From: Methylovirgula sp. 4M-Z18
GTDB taxonomy: Bacteria; Pseudomonadota; Alphaproteobacteria; Rhizobiales; Beijerinckiaceae
DNA length: 64,000 nucleotides
Reading direction: 5' to 3'
NCBI RefSeq assembly: GCF_037890675.1
Contig: NZ_CP149574.1
Coordinates: 3,262,874 to 3,326,873 of the forward strand
Shown here: positions 17,535 through 26,346 of the stretch, in pieces
Numbering within the stretch: the stretch's first letter is position 1
How the letters are laid out: every line of letters begins with the position of its first letter
Notes under the pieces: model-generated
The model's database searches: none
Seen by the model: only the letters and a program-made list of their open reading frames with translations
What the model was told of the DNA's origin: nothing
Position numbers and translations under genes: made by a program

Positions 17535-20267
17535 CTATTTTTTTGTCTTGGCCTGGTCCGCGGTACGCTGGTCAAGCGCGGCTTGCGTGAAGACGCGCAA
17601 GCCGAGATCGGCACGGTAGCCGTGGATTTCCTTCACGTCGAGCGCCCGCATGAACGCCAGGATCTCATGCGAGATCACCTGCCCCGGCACCAGGATCGGG
17701 AAGCCGGGCGGGTAAGGAATGACGAAGGAGGTCGAGACGAACTCCCGGCCCTCGTCCATCGCCTTGTCCATCGAGCGACCATTCAGCGGCACATATTCGC
17801 ACTTCGCCTCGTCGTAAGACAGGAAGAATGCCGAGCGAATATCGCCTTCCGTGGTGGTGGTGCCGTCCTGCGGCGAGAAGGTCGCATGGAAACGCGAGAA
17901 ATCCGGCAGCGGCGGCAATTCCTTGGTGAGCGCATGCACCTTCTTGTGGAAGACCTTGCGCTCGGTCGGGTTGGCGTAATCCTGCTCGGCGTCGAGATCG
18001 CGGGCGATCTGCACCAGCACTTCGATCAGATAAGCGATCGACGAGCGGGTCGTGCCGATATTGGTCATGAACAGGACGGTGTTGCGTGACGTCTTGTTGA
18101 TCTGGATGCCGAACTTGTCCATCAGCACCGAGTTCTTGAACGTGTCGCCGTCGACGCCCGTGCCGCCGATCGCGAGTGTGATGCGCGTCGCGTCGAGCGC
18201 GAATTCGTCCTTCTCCCACGCATCCCAGGCGTCGTTCCAGCCGTGCTCGGGATCCCAATAGGTCTCGACACCGGATTCGCGATACTCCGCCGGAATCATG
18301 TCCTTGACCGTCAGCACATGGAAATATTTCGACAGGATGGGATGCTGCGCGATGGATTTGCGCACCGCCATCGCCGCTTCCACCTGCTTCTGCACGAGTT
18401 CGAAACCTTCGAGTTCGACCTGCCGGCGGCCGACATCGAGCGACGCGATGATCTGGTAATTCGGCGACGTCGAGGTGTGGGTCATGTAGGCTTCGTGGAA
18501 GCTCGCCTCGATCTCGCCTTTGAAATCCTGATCATAGACATGGATCATCGAACCCTGACGCAGCGACGTCAGCGTCTTGTGGGTCGACTGGGTCGCATAG
18601 ACGCGCACCCGCGCCTTGGCCGGATCGGGCATGAGGCGCGTGTTCAACACCTCTTCGTCCGACATTTTGCTGTAGTCGACCTTCTGCTTGGCATAGGCCT
18701 CGCGGTACTTCGGCTCGGCAAAGCGCTCTGCCAGAGTGGCTGCCGCATGCATCGCGGTCCGTTGGCGATAGGTCGGCCCGAAGCGCGCGAAAGCAAACCA
18801 AGCCTCGTCCCACAGGAAGACGAGATCGGGCTTGATCGCAAGGCATTCTTCCATCACCCGCTCGACGTTGTAGATGAGCCCGTCGAAGGTGCAATTGGTC
18901 AGCAACAACATGCGCACGCGATGCAATTTGCCGGCCTTCTTCAGTTCCAAAAGCTTGTGCTTGATCTCGCGCAGCGGCACCGCCCCATACATCGAATATT
19001 CGGACAGCGGATAGCTGTCGAGATAGACGACATGCGCGCCGGCCAGCACCATGCCGTAATGGTGCGACTTGTGGCAGTCGCGATCGACGAGCACGATGTC
19101 GCCCGGCCGCACGACGGCCTGCACGACGATCTTGTTGCAGGTCGACGTGCCGTTGGTGGCAAAGAACGTATGCTTGGAGCCGAATGCGCGCGACGCAAGC
19201 TCCTGTGCCTTTTTGATCGGGCCATGCGGATCGAGCAGCGAATCGAGACCGCCCGATGTCGCCGATGTTTCGGCGAGGAAAATATTCATGCCGTAGAATT
19301 CGACCATGTCGCGGATCCAGTTGGACCGCGTGATCGATTTGCCGCGCGAAATCGGCATGGCGTGGAAAACGCCCGTGGGCTGTTTGGAATATTCCTTTAG
19401 TGCCGTAAAGAAGGGTGTGTTGAAACGCGAGGCGATGCCGCGCAGCACGTTCAAATGCAATTCGAGATAGTCTTCGCGATTGTAGAAGACGCGCGAACAG
19501 CCGCCCAAATCCTGCCCCGCGATCTCTTCGACCGAGCGGTCGGTGACGAGATAGACATCGAGCTCCGGCCGCACCCGCCTGATCGCCCGGCACAACTCGG
19601 GCCCGTGCTCTTCGCGCGAGATATTGGTGTAATCCTTGTTGACGCGCGAGAGGATGCGCTGCAGCACTTTCAGCGAATTCTTCGACCGATAGGCGAAGTC
19701 GTAGCGCACCACCACCGATTGGATGTTGTGGTTGAAAAGGATGGCGATGAGGGCATCCTCGAACGTGTTGACGAAAACCGTTTCGTAGACGAAGGCATCG
19801 TCAGGCCGGCGCATGGCCCGCAGCGCATCGCGCTCGGCCTCTTCCCCCTCGGACGAGCTGTTTTCGACGACCAGCACTTCGAAGAACGGCTTACGCACAG
19901 CCTTGGTATGATCGTCGTCATCGTCCAGATCGCCGTCGGGGCGGCGGTAGCTCCCGGTCGCGAGCGAGTCGGCGATCCGGTCGACTTCGTCGGAAAAGGC
20001 GCCGTAATCGCGCCGCACCAGCAGTTCGATAAGACCGGCGACGCCGCGCCGGCCGGGGAAGGACCAATAGGTTTCGATCGGCTCGAGCGTATCGAGAAGG
20101 TCGCGCGCCTTCTCGATCGCCGACGTCTTCGGCCGGTCGGCCGAACTCACCAAATCGTGTGCCGCATATTTCAACGCCGTCCAACGATCGTTGCGCAATT
20201 GCGACGCGCTGTAATAGTCCGCTAAGGCCGTGCTGGAGACCTGCTTGACCGCCTGATGCCTACCCAT
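17535..20267 (-). CDS. Large PLP-dependent Orn/Lys/Arg decarboxylase
   Basis: A 910-residue member of the fold-type I basic amino acid decarboxylases, which produce putrescine, cadaverine or agmatine. It has an N-terminal extension, a receiver-like wing domain (about 130-290), the PLP core and a C-terminal domain. Core motifs include TFFATNGTSTCNKIV, VDRDCHKSHHYG, FLWDEAWFAFARFGPTY and the PLP-lysine segment THKTLTSLRQGS, Lys near residue 563. The length is greater than the roughly 715-755 residues of E. coli inducible enzymes. A GGGGGAG site precedes ATG 20267. Substrate choice cannot be read from sequence. It is 48 bases downstream of the nitrilase gene and precedes the ATP-grasp gene. Confidence 0.9.
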   Translation of the reverse strand: MGRHQAVKQVSSTALADYYSASQLRNDRWTALKYAAHDLVSSADRPKTSAIEKARDLLDTLEPIETYWSFPGRRGVAGLIELLVRRDYGAFSDEVDRIADSLATGSYRRPDGDLDDDDDHTKAVRKPFFEVLVVENSSSEGEEAERDALRAMRRPDDAFVYETVFVNTFEDALIAILFNHNIQSVVVRYDFAYRSKNSLKVLQRILSRVNKDYTNISREEHGPELCRAIRRVRPELDVYLVTDRSVEEIAGQDLGGCSRVFYNREDYLELHLNVLRGIASRFNTPFFTALKEYSKQPTGVFHAMPISRGKSITRSNWIRDMVEFYGMNIFLAETSATSGGLDSLLDPHGPIKKAQELASRAFGSKHTFFATNGTSTCNKIVVQAVVRPGDIVLVDRDCHKSHHYGMVLAGAHVVYLDSYPLSEYSMYGAVPLREIKHKLLELKKAGKLHRVRMLLLTNCTFDGLIYNVERVMEECLAIKPDLVFLWDEAWFAFARFGPTYRQRTAMHAAATLAERFAEPKYREAYAKQKVDYSKMSDEEVLNTRLMPDPAKARVRVYATQSTHKTLTSLRQGSMIHVYDQDFKGEIEASFHEAYMTHTSTSPNYQIIASLDVGRRQVELEGFELVQKQVEAAMAVRKSIAQHPILSKYFHVLTVKDMIPAEYRESGVETYWDPEHGWNDAWDAWEKDEFALDATRITLAIGGTGVDGDTFKNSVLMDKFGIQINKTSRNTVLFMTNIGTTRSSIAYLIEVLVQIARDLDAEQDYANPTERKVFHKKVHALTKELPPLPDFSRFHATFSPQDGTTTTEGDIRSAFFLSYDEAKCEYVPLNGRSMDKAMDEGREFVSTSFVIPYPPGFPILVPGQVISHEILAFMRALDVKEIHGYRADLGLRVFTQAALDQRTADQAKTKK

Positions 20268-20315
20268 TTGTCTCCCCCGATCTCAAAGCGCCTTAACGAC
20301 GCATCATATACCTGA

Positions 20316-21275
20316 TCATTCGATCGCCAGCGGCGGTACACGCCACTGAAATTGCAACGTATCGCTCTGCTGTTCCGCGATATTCTGATTGTAAAGCGGG
20401 ACATTCAAGCCCGCCATCGACCCGCGTTGCGGCATCTCGAGCAGACCCAGCGTGTGCAGATAGGCGTCCGCGCCGGATTGGCGATTGTACACCGGAAAAT
20501 CGGTCGGCCGGTCGCGAAAACTCTTCAGCGGTTGGCCAAGGCCGTGCAGGCCGAATTCGCGCTGCCGGCGCACCAATTCCAGATTGAGCTCGGTCGCAAG
20601 AATCTCGCGCTGGCCGCCTGCCTGGTAGACGACCGCGCCCGCCGGATCGAAAATCGCCGAACGGCCGATGCCGCCCGCGCCGAGGCCGTTGATGTCGATC
20701 ACATAGAGCTGGTTCTGGACGGCGGTCGCGCGGGCGATCGCCAGTTCGACGTCGCGGTCGATGGTCGGCGTCAGGACCGGATGCAGCAGCACTTCCGCGC
20801 CCATGGCGGCAAGCTGCCGCGTCGTCTCCGGGAACCAAATGTCGTAGCAGATCGACAAGCCGAACCGGCCGATCTTGGGAACGTCGAACACGCAGAAATC
20901 CGTGCCGCCGACGACGTCGCGCTCGTAAGGGCGGAACGGAAACATCTTGCGATAGCGCGCCACGACGAAGCCGTTCGGATCGATCACAGGACAGGTATTG
21001 TACAGCGCGCCATCGGCGCCGCGCTCGAAGATCGAGCCTGGAACGAGCCACACGCCGGCGCGGCGCGCGGCTTCACAAAGTCGGTCCTCCTCGGGACCGG
21101 GCAGGGAAACGGGATTGGTGGGAAGGGGACCGCAGCACGCCAACTCACTGAACACGACCATTTGCACCCACGGAAAATGGGCGGTCACGCCAGCAAGGGT
21201 TTCGACTACGGCGGCCGTATTATCCTGGCCCGAAGGGACGGACATCTGTACGCCAGCGACGGCGAAAGGCACCAT
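20316..21275 (-). CDS. Carbon-nitrogen hydrolase, nitrilase superfamily
   Basis: A 319-residue nitrilase-fold enzyme. The Glu-Lys-Cys triad is visible as Glu44 in VVFSELACCG, Lys in ARYRKMFPF and Cys in LSICYDIWFPE. Members hydrolyse or transfer amide or nitrile groups; N-carbamoylputrescine amidase is one polyamine-linked relative, but close identity is not shown. It is the first gene of the cluster, followed by the decarboxylase after 48 bases. No agmatine deiminase, which would normally supply N-carbamoylputrescine, is nearby, so the classical arginine-to-putrescine route is not demonstrated. Confidence 0.85.
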   Translation of the reverse strand: MVPFAVAGVQMSVPSGQDNTAAVVETLAGVTAHFPWVQMVVFSELACCGPLPTNPVSLPGPEEDRLCEAARRAGVWLVPGSIFERGADGALYNTCPVIDPNGFVVARYRKMFPFRPYERDVVGGTDFCVFDVPKIGRFGLSICYDIWFPETTRQLAAMGAEVLLHPVLTPTIDRDVELAIARATAVQNQLYVIDINGLGAGGIGRSAIFDPAGAVVYQAGGQREILATELNLELVRRQREFGLHGLGQPLKSFRDRPTDFPVYNRQSGADAYLHTLGLLEMPQRGSMAGLNVPLYNQNIAEQQSDTLQFQWRVPPLAIE

Positions 21276-21750
21276 TATTTCAATCTCTCATACATTTTGG
21301 GTGATGAGCGAACCGCGCCATTGGTCTTTCTACCAATGGCCGCGCCGAGGTGAAACCACGGATATCGACGATCACGCTTGAATAAACCGCCATCGCGCTG
21401 AACGCGCTTGCGACGAGCCTTTTGAGCGCTGACGGGCGTTGTCGGTCACAAATGCAATCATTCCCCTCAACACATCTCAGCAGGCTATTGAAGAAGGTCG
21501 ATGGTGGGGAGAGGCCGCTTCGCAGTAAATAACTTAATAGGGTTATGATCGGACATCTCGCCGTCCGGCACATGACCCAAAAAAGAAAACACCGGGCGTA
21601 CATCCGGCCCGGTGCTTCATTTTCTTTGCCGAGTGGGGACCCGGGAAAGACTTGATGGACTATATAGGGATGGCCCATGACGATTTCATGGCGCTAGGCC
21701 AAACTTTTCCTGCCGCCCGGTCGGAGAAGCGCAAAAATGGAGGAAAATCA
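21276..21750. other. 475-base intergenic region upstream of the amine cluster and DUF1330 pair
   Basis: Contains the presumed promoter of the nitrilase-decarboxylase cluster (minus) and of the DUF1330 pair (plus). The only clear structure is the hairpin at 21590-21614. No gene was found; the frame open from 21652 lacks a ribosome site at its first codon and continues into DUF1330. Confidence 0.55.
21590..21614 (+). terminator. Hairpin with T-rich tail upstream of the DUF1330 pair
   Basis: CACCGGGC (21590-21597) and GCCCGGTG (21607-21614) form a perfect 8-bp stem with a 9-base loop, followed by CTTCATTTTCTTT on plus. An A-rich run precedes it, so it could act in both directions. No plus-strand gene ends here, so an attenuator for the DUF1330 genes is also possible. 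Confidence 0.45.
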
Positions 21751-22038
21751 ATGGCGAAGGGTTATATTGTCGTCCGTGTCAGCGTGTTGGATCCGGAGGC
21801 CTATAAAGTTTATGCCGCTGCCGCGACCGCTGCGATCGCGCAATATGGCGGTAAGGCCCTCGCCCGCGGCGGCCGTTGCGAGATCCTGGAGGGTGAAGGC
21901 CGGATGCGCAATGTGGTGCTGGAATTCGACTCCTACGACCAGGCGCGCACCTATTATTATTCACCCGAATATCAAGCCGCCATCAAGCATCGCATCGGCA
22001 TCGCGGTGGCCGACATGATGCTGGTCGAAGGGGCGTGA
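21751..22038 (+). CDS. DUF1330 family protein (first of a tandem pair)
   Basis: A 95-residue protein of the ferredoxin-like, dimeric alpha/beta-barrel type DUF1330. It has the family pattern: MAKGYIVVRVSVLDPEAYKV at the start, a central VLEFDSYDQARTYYYSPEYQ and a terminal ADMMLVEG. ATG 21751 has a GGAGG site; the frame open from 21652 is not needed. Function unknown; the fold is shared with small monooxygenases and EthD-like proteins. The next gene, starting one base after this stop codon, is a paralogue, so the two may form a heterodimer. Confidence 0.88.
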   Translation: MAKGYIVVRVSVLDPEAYKVYAAAATAAIAQYGGKALARGGRCEILEGEGRMRNVVLEFDSYDQARTYYYSPEYQAAIKHRIGIAVADMMLVEGA

Positions 22039-22039
22039 G

Positions 22040-22345
22040 ATGGCCAAGGCCTATTGGATTGCCCATGTCGACGTTCACGATCCCGACGGGTACAAATCCT
22101 ACCTTGCCGCCAACGCTGAGGTTTACGCCAAATATGGCGCGCGTTTTCTCGTGCGTAACGGCACGCATGTGGTGAAAGAGGGTGCGAGCCGGGCACGCAC
22201 GGTCGTGCTTGAATTCAAGGATTACGCGACCGCGCTTGCCTGTTACGAATCGCCCGAATATGCGGCGGCCATGGCCAAGCGCCTGCCGCACTCGACCGCT
22301 GACGTGATGATTGTCGAAGGCTACGACGGCCCACAGCCGGGATAG
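22040..22345 (+). CDS. DUF1330 family protein (second of a tandem pair)
   Basis: A 101-residue paralogue of the preceding gene, beginning MAKAYWIAHVDVHDPDGYKS, with VVLEFKDYATALACYESPEY and STADVMIVEGYDG. Its start lies directly after the previous stop codon, so translation is probably coupled. The pair is an evident tandem duplication that has diverged strongly outside the core motifs. No catalytic residue can be assigned. Confidence 0.88.
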   Translation: MAKAYWIAHVDVHDPDGYKSYLAANAEVYAKYGARFLVRNGTHVVKEGASRARTVVLEFKDYATALACYESPEYAAAMAKRLPHSTADVMIVEGYDGPQPG

Positions 22346-22426
22346 ACCGGCTCCGGCGGCCGCAGCGAATGTGCTGCCGCCGGTATCCGAAACCTCATGG
22401 CACTGCGAACGGCGAAGCGTGTCTTG

Positions 22427-24190
22427 TCACTTGCCTTCGCCGTTCGGCACGACCGTCTCATCGGGCGTCTTGCCCGTGTCGCCGCCTTCCGCAGCCTTCG
22501 CATTCCGCCCGCCCTTGCGGCCCGACCCGCGTTTCGGCGGCAGGGCTTTCGGCGGCGCTACGGACGTCTCTTCCGGCGGCGCAGCGGGTTCCGGCGCAGC
22601 AACTTCCTTATGCGCAGGCGCGGCCTCAGGTTTGCTCTCGTCGCTCGGAGCGGTAGCCTCGTTCGCGCTGTCCTTATCCTCATCGGCAGCGGCCGCTTGT
22701 GCGACCGGCGGCGGCTCGACCTTCGGCGCGGGCGGGACGGGCGGCGGCGGCACCGGGGCCATCAGCGGCGGCGACAGGGCAAAGCTCGGCGCCCGGCGCT
22801 GCGCCACAACCGTGACCGGCGCGGGCTTCCGGCGCAGCAGCGACCAGAAGGCGCCGCCGCCGCCAACCAGAACGGCAGCCAATGCAAGCAGCGCGGCATA
22901 GAAGTAATTCTCGAAATGCTGCCGGTCCTCTTCAGCGGTCTGCACTTGCGTCATCGCTCTTTGGAAATCATCGCGCGCGGCAAGCACTTCACTTTCCGCT
23001 TTCTGACGTGCCCCTTCCGCCTTCTGGCGGGCCGCCTGCTCGGCTTTCAGCCGGGTCTCGGCTTCCGAGCGCGCCTTGGTTTCCGTTTCGGCTTTCGTGC
23101 GCAGTTCGCCTTGGACGCGGACCGCGTCGTCCCGGGCCTTCGTCGCAGCCTCGGCCTGGGCATTAATCTCCTCGCTACGCGGCGCTGGCGGTTGAGGCGG
23201 CGTCACCACGACTGGCGCGGGCGGCGCCGGTGGCGGAATCGGCACGGCTGCAGCCGGCGGGGGTGACGGCGGCGTGGGCACCGGCGCAGGCGCAGGCACC
23301 GCGGCGGCCGGCGGCTCAGCGGCCAGAGCGTCCAGGCGCTGCTTCAGGCCCTGCAATTTGGCGCGATCGGAACTGACCTCCGGCTTGGCGAATTCTTCGC
23401 TCAATCCGGCAATTTGCGCTTGCGTCGCGCCCGCCTGCGGCGTGCCTTTCAGCTTTGTGAGATCGCCGCGGATATCGGCCTGCAATTGCGAAATGCTGAG
23501 CGCGAGCCTGTCGACGTCCGGCTGCAGCGCCGCCTGGTCGATCGAGCGCGTCGCGATTGTGCCGCGGCCGTCGCGGTCCCAATTGGCGGCAAAAATGAAC
23601 CCGCGCCCGCCTTCGATCTGATAGACCGGCAAGCCTTCGGAAATCGATTTCTTCAGGTCGTTCAGATGGTCGACGAGAAAGCCCTGATTGATCGTGCCGC
23701 CGGCGAGAATCGTCTGGCGCAGGGCTGCATCGATCGGCCGCAAACGGATATTGCCCCAGGTCACGAGCGCGGCATCGTTGTCGGATCTTACGTTGTCGGG
23801 CGGCATGACCACATGCGGCTGCGATCCGAAAATGCGGTTCAGCCGGTTGATTTCGGAATCGATCTCTTCGCCGCTCAGCGTGAGGGGCGTCGTCGTGTTG
23901 CTGATGAACAGAACCTCGCCCGATGGCCGGTGCAGAATCGCCGTCGTCGTCGTGCCGCGCGCCGAATTGGCGTCACGCTTCACCCGCGTACAATAGACGT
24001 CCGGCTCGAATTTGCTCGGCCCGCATTTATAATCGGCATAGACGCTCGAATTGACGAGAACCTTGTCGCCCGGCGCCAATCCTTCGATCTGAAACCGATT
24101 TCCGGTCTGTGCCGCAGCCGCGGCTAGCGATGCGATCACCGCACAAGCAGCCACTTGTCCGGTAAACATAAACCTCTTCAACCCAGCCAT
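22427..24190 (-). CDS. Uncharacterised exported/membrane protein with coiled coil and Pro-rich segments
   Basis: A 587-residue protein I do not recognise. Visible parts are: a signal peptide or anchor (about 1-28, ending ASLAAAAAQ); a globular domain to about 250 with Cys residues near 56 and 67; a Pro/Ala-rich linker (about 290-340); a Lys/Glu/Ala-rich coiled coil (about 345-425); a membrane segment (about 430-455, NYFYAALLALAAVLVGGGGAFW); and a Pro/Glu/Lys-rich C-terminal tail. The layout suggests an envelope-spanning protein with a periplasmic N-terminal domain and cytoplasmic tail. ATG 24190 has a GAGGAG site. The neighbours give no functional clue. Confidence 0.75.
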   Translation of the reverse strand: MAGLKRFMFTGQVAACAVIASLAAAAAQTGNRFQIEGLAPGDKVLVNSSVYADYKCGPSKFEPDVYCTRVKRDANSARGTTTTAILHRPSGEVLFISNTTTPLTLSGEEIDSEINRLNRIFGSQPHVVMPPDNVRSDNDAALVTWGNIRLRPIDAALRQTILAGGTINQGFLVDHLNDLKKSISEGLPVYQIEGGRGFIFAANWDRDGRGTIATRSIDQAALQPDVDRLALSISQLQADIRGDLTKLKGTPQAGATQAQIAGLSEEFAKPEVSSDRAKLQGLKQRLDALAAEPPAAAVPAPAPVPTPPSPPPAAAVPIPPPAPPAPVVVTPPQPPAPRSEEINAQAEAATKARDDAVRVQGELRTKAETETKARSEAETRLKAEQAARQKAEGARQKAESEVLAARDDFQRAMTQVQTAEEDRQHFENYFYAALLALAAVLVGGGGAFWSLLRRKPAPVTVVAQRRAPSFALSPPLMAPVPPPPVPPAPKVEPPPVAQAAAADEDKDSANEATAPSDESKPEAAPAHKEVAAPEPAAPPEETSVAPPKALPPKRGSGRKGGRNAKAAEGGDTGKTPDETVVPNGEGK

Positions 24191-24369
24191 CACTCTCCTC
24201 GGGGGCGCCGGCCCATTTCATGCGGACGCCGCCTTCACCTAGTGGGCTGGTCGCGTCAAATGAGTACGCAACTGATTCGCATTATGGGACGAAACGTCTA
24301 AATCGTAATCGTGTCAAATCTTGGAGAGTTTTTTGCGCGGATGCTCTTCTTATATGCTATATTGCACGC

Positions 24370-25047
24370 ATGTTGCCTGAGAACAGACGCGCGCTGAACG
24401 GCCTTGCCATCGTTCTTCTTGTGATCGCGGCCCTGCTCTTCTTTCCCGCAGGCACGTTAGCCTATTGGCAAGCCTGGATCTTCCTTCTTCTGTTCGGCGG
24501 CGGCAGTCTGGCGCTGACCCTTTATTTGATGCGGCATGACCCGGCGCTTCTCGCACGCCGTCTGCGCGCCGGACCGTTTGCTGAACAGCGCGCGAGCCAG
24601 AAGATCATTCAATCCATCACCGCCGTCGGTTTCGTCTCGCTCCTCGTCGTACCGGCACTCGATCAGCGCTGGCACTGGTCGGCCATGCCCGTAACCGTCG
24701 TGGTTCTGGGCGAGGTGTTGGTCGCGCAGGGACTCATCGTCGTCTTTTTGGTGTATCGCGAAAACAGCTTCGCGTCGGCCACGGTCGGTATTGTCCCCGG
24801 CCAGACGGTCATCGCCACCGGCCCCTATGCCCTGGTGCGCCACCCGATGTATTCCGGCGGCCTCGCCCTGCTGCTCAGCATGCCGCTCGCGCTCGGCTCG
24901 TGGTGGGGCCTCATCGGCATGATTCCCATGGTTTTTGCCATTATCTGGCGGCTGTTTGACGAGGAGAAGCTCCTGATGCGGGATTTGCCCGGTTATGCCG
25001 ATTATATGAAGACGACACCGTACCGCCTGGTGCCGGGCGTGTGGTGA
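24370..25047 (+). CDS. Isoprenylcysteine carboxyl methyltransferase (ICMT)-like membrane protein
   Basis: A 225-residue inner-membrane protein with about five hydrophobic segments. It ends in the ICMT/phospholipid-methyltransferase signature: ATGPYALVRHPMYSGGLAL, then LFDEEKLLMRDLPGYADYM. This region binds S-adenosylmethionine in relatives. Bacterial members methylate unknown, probably lipid-like, substrates. ATG 24370 starts right before the first membrane segment; the frame open from 24220 adds a non-family leader. It appears to be a single-gene unit. Confidence 0.88.
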   Translation: MLPENRRALNGLAIVLLVIAALLFFPAGTLAYWQAWIFLLLFGGGSLALTLYLMRHDPALLARRLRAGPFAEQRASQKIIQSITAVGFVSLLVVPALDQRWHWSAMPVTVVVLGEVLVAQGLIVVFLVYRENSFASATVGIVPGQTVIATGPYALVRHPMYSGGLALLLSMPLALGSWWGLIGMIPMVFAIIWRLFDEEKLLMRDLPGYADYMKTTPYRLVPGVW

Positions 25048-25158
25048 GTTTTGCCATCGCCTTGCCCGATCCGCGAACCCATGTCATTTTGACGCCACTT
25101 TCATCGACTTGATAATGGCTTCTCACGTTTTGGGCCTGCTTTCAGGGACTTGGCGCAT

Positions 25159-25752
25159 ATGACGGTTCGCACCACGCTCTTTCTCGCTTTGGCGATGCTC
25201 GCCAGTCCCACCCAGGCCCAGACGGCGACCCCATACGAGCCGCTCCCTACATTCGCGCAATTGCAGCCGCCTGCAGATTCGGCCAAGAAATCGCCTTGGC
25301 AGGGCCTCTATGTCGGCACCGAAGTCTTCGGCTTTTCCGGCGGCAAGGGCGTGAAGGGCGGCTTCGGCGGCGGAGGCTATGCGGGCTACGATCACGAATT
25401 CGCGAACAACATCATCGTCGGCGTCAGCGCATCGGCGGGTTATTCGCCTAGCGTGTTCAAGAACGGCCCCTATAGGGGCTTCGAATATGGCACGGCCAAT
25501 GTGAAGGTGGGCTACGATCTCGGCCGGGTCCAGCCCTATGTGACGACCGGCGTCGTATTGGCCCATCCGGAGACGCGCGGCGGCTATCTGAACACGACGG
25601 ATTCGGTCAATGCCCTGATCAACGGCAAGGATGTCGCGGTGGCGCAGACCGTCGGCGCCGGCGTCGATTTCGACGTCACCGACAAATTGCGCATGGGCGT
25701 CGGCGTTTCGGTCGGCCGCAGCAAATTCGGCTTTCTGCCACCGGGATTTTAA
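25159..25752 (+). CDS. Outer-membrane beta-barrel protein, porin-like
   Basis: A 197-residue exported protein. A signal peptide ends near residue 20 (LALAMLASPTQAQ). The rest alternates hydrophobic and polar residues in Gly/aromatic-rich strands (GLYVGTEVFGFSGGKG, GGGGYAGYDHEF, TANVKVGYDLGRVQPYV) typical of eight-stranded barrels of alphaproteobacterial surface proteins. It ends in Phe, the usual outer-membrane sorting signal. ATG 25159 is preferred over TTG 25150. Its role could be structural or immune-like surface antigen; no ligand is evident. Confidence 0.8.
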   Translation: MTVRTTLFLALAMLASPTQAQTATPYEPLPTFAQLQPPADSAKKSPWQGLYVGTEVFGFSGGKGVKGGFGGGGYAGYDHEFANNIIVGVSASAGYSPSVFKNGPYRGFEYGTANVKVGYDLGRVQPYVTTGVVLAHPETRGGYLNTTDSVNALINGKDVAVAQTVGAGVDFDVTDKLRMGVGVSVGRSKFGFLPPGF

Positions 25753-25755
25753 GGG

Positions 25756-26205
25756 TTAATCCGAAATATGCGGCACCCGCCAGCGTGGCGTCTGCCGCAA
25801 GCGCCCTTTGGCCGCAGCCTTGAAATAGGTCGCAGCCAGATCCTCCGCGCACATGCTGAATTTGTAGATTTGGATGGTCCCGAGATTCTGATCGGTCGGA
25901 TATCGATCGCTGCATCGCGCGCGTCGCGCTTCGTAAATGCGCTTTTGGGCCGCAGTCAGGTGCGGCAGAAACCCCGCCTCGCATTTGTCGAGGACCGGTT
26001 CGGACAGAAAGGCATCGCCGCTCGAACCCCAAGCGCAAGCTGCATGAAGCTTGTGGGCAGCGAGACAGCCATGTGCGGCTCGCACATCTTCCGAGTCGAT
26101 GGGCGCATCGCCTTTCGGACATTTTTCCGCGCTCATGGCCATAACGGGAATCGCCACAACTGCGATGATCGCCATGCATCGAACGAGATACACCGGCATT
26201 TTCAT
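25756..26205 (-). CDS. Small exported protein, unknown function
   Basis: A 149-residue protein with a signal peptide (MKMPVYLVRCMAIIAVVAI ... AMSAEKC). The mature part is Cys-containing, with about six Cys, and ends in a basic tail. No family was recognised. Start at 26205 is supported by a GGGGGGCGGAAA stretch. It is convergent with the outer-membrane barrel gene; their stops are four bases apart. Disulfide formation in the periplasm is likely but inferred. Confidence 0.7.
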   Translation of the reverse strand: MKMPVYLVRCMAIIAVVAIPVMAMSAEKCPKGDAPIDSEDVRAAHGCLAAHKLHAACAWGSSGDAFLSEPVLDKCEAGFLPHLTAAQKRIYEARRARCSDRYPTDQNLGTIQIYKFSMCAEDLAATYFKAAAKGRLRQTPRWRVPHISD

Positions 26206-26346
26206 TTTCCGCCCCCCGATCTCACGCACCAGCCTAACAGATTTTGCGCCCCCGGCACGTCGTCACTTTGGCCGCGATGCCGCACCGTCTTCCCTCGCCT
26301 CGTGGACGTGCTATAGACTGCCCGCAACAGAAACGGGAAGCTGACG

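Noticed and set aside
20316-21275. Firm assignment as N-carbamoylputrescine amidase (aguB)
   Set aside because: The nitrilase triad alone cannot give the substrate, and no agmatine deiminase gene is nearby.
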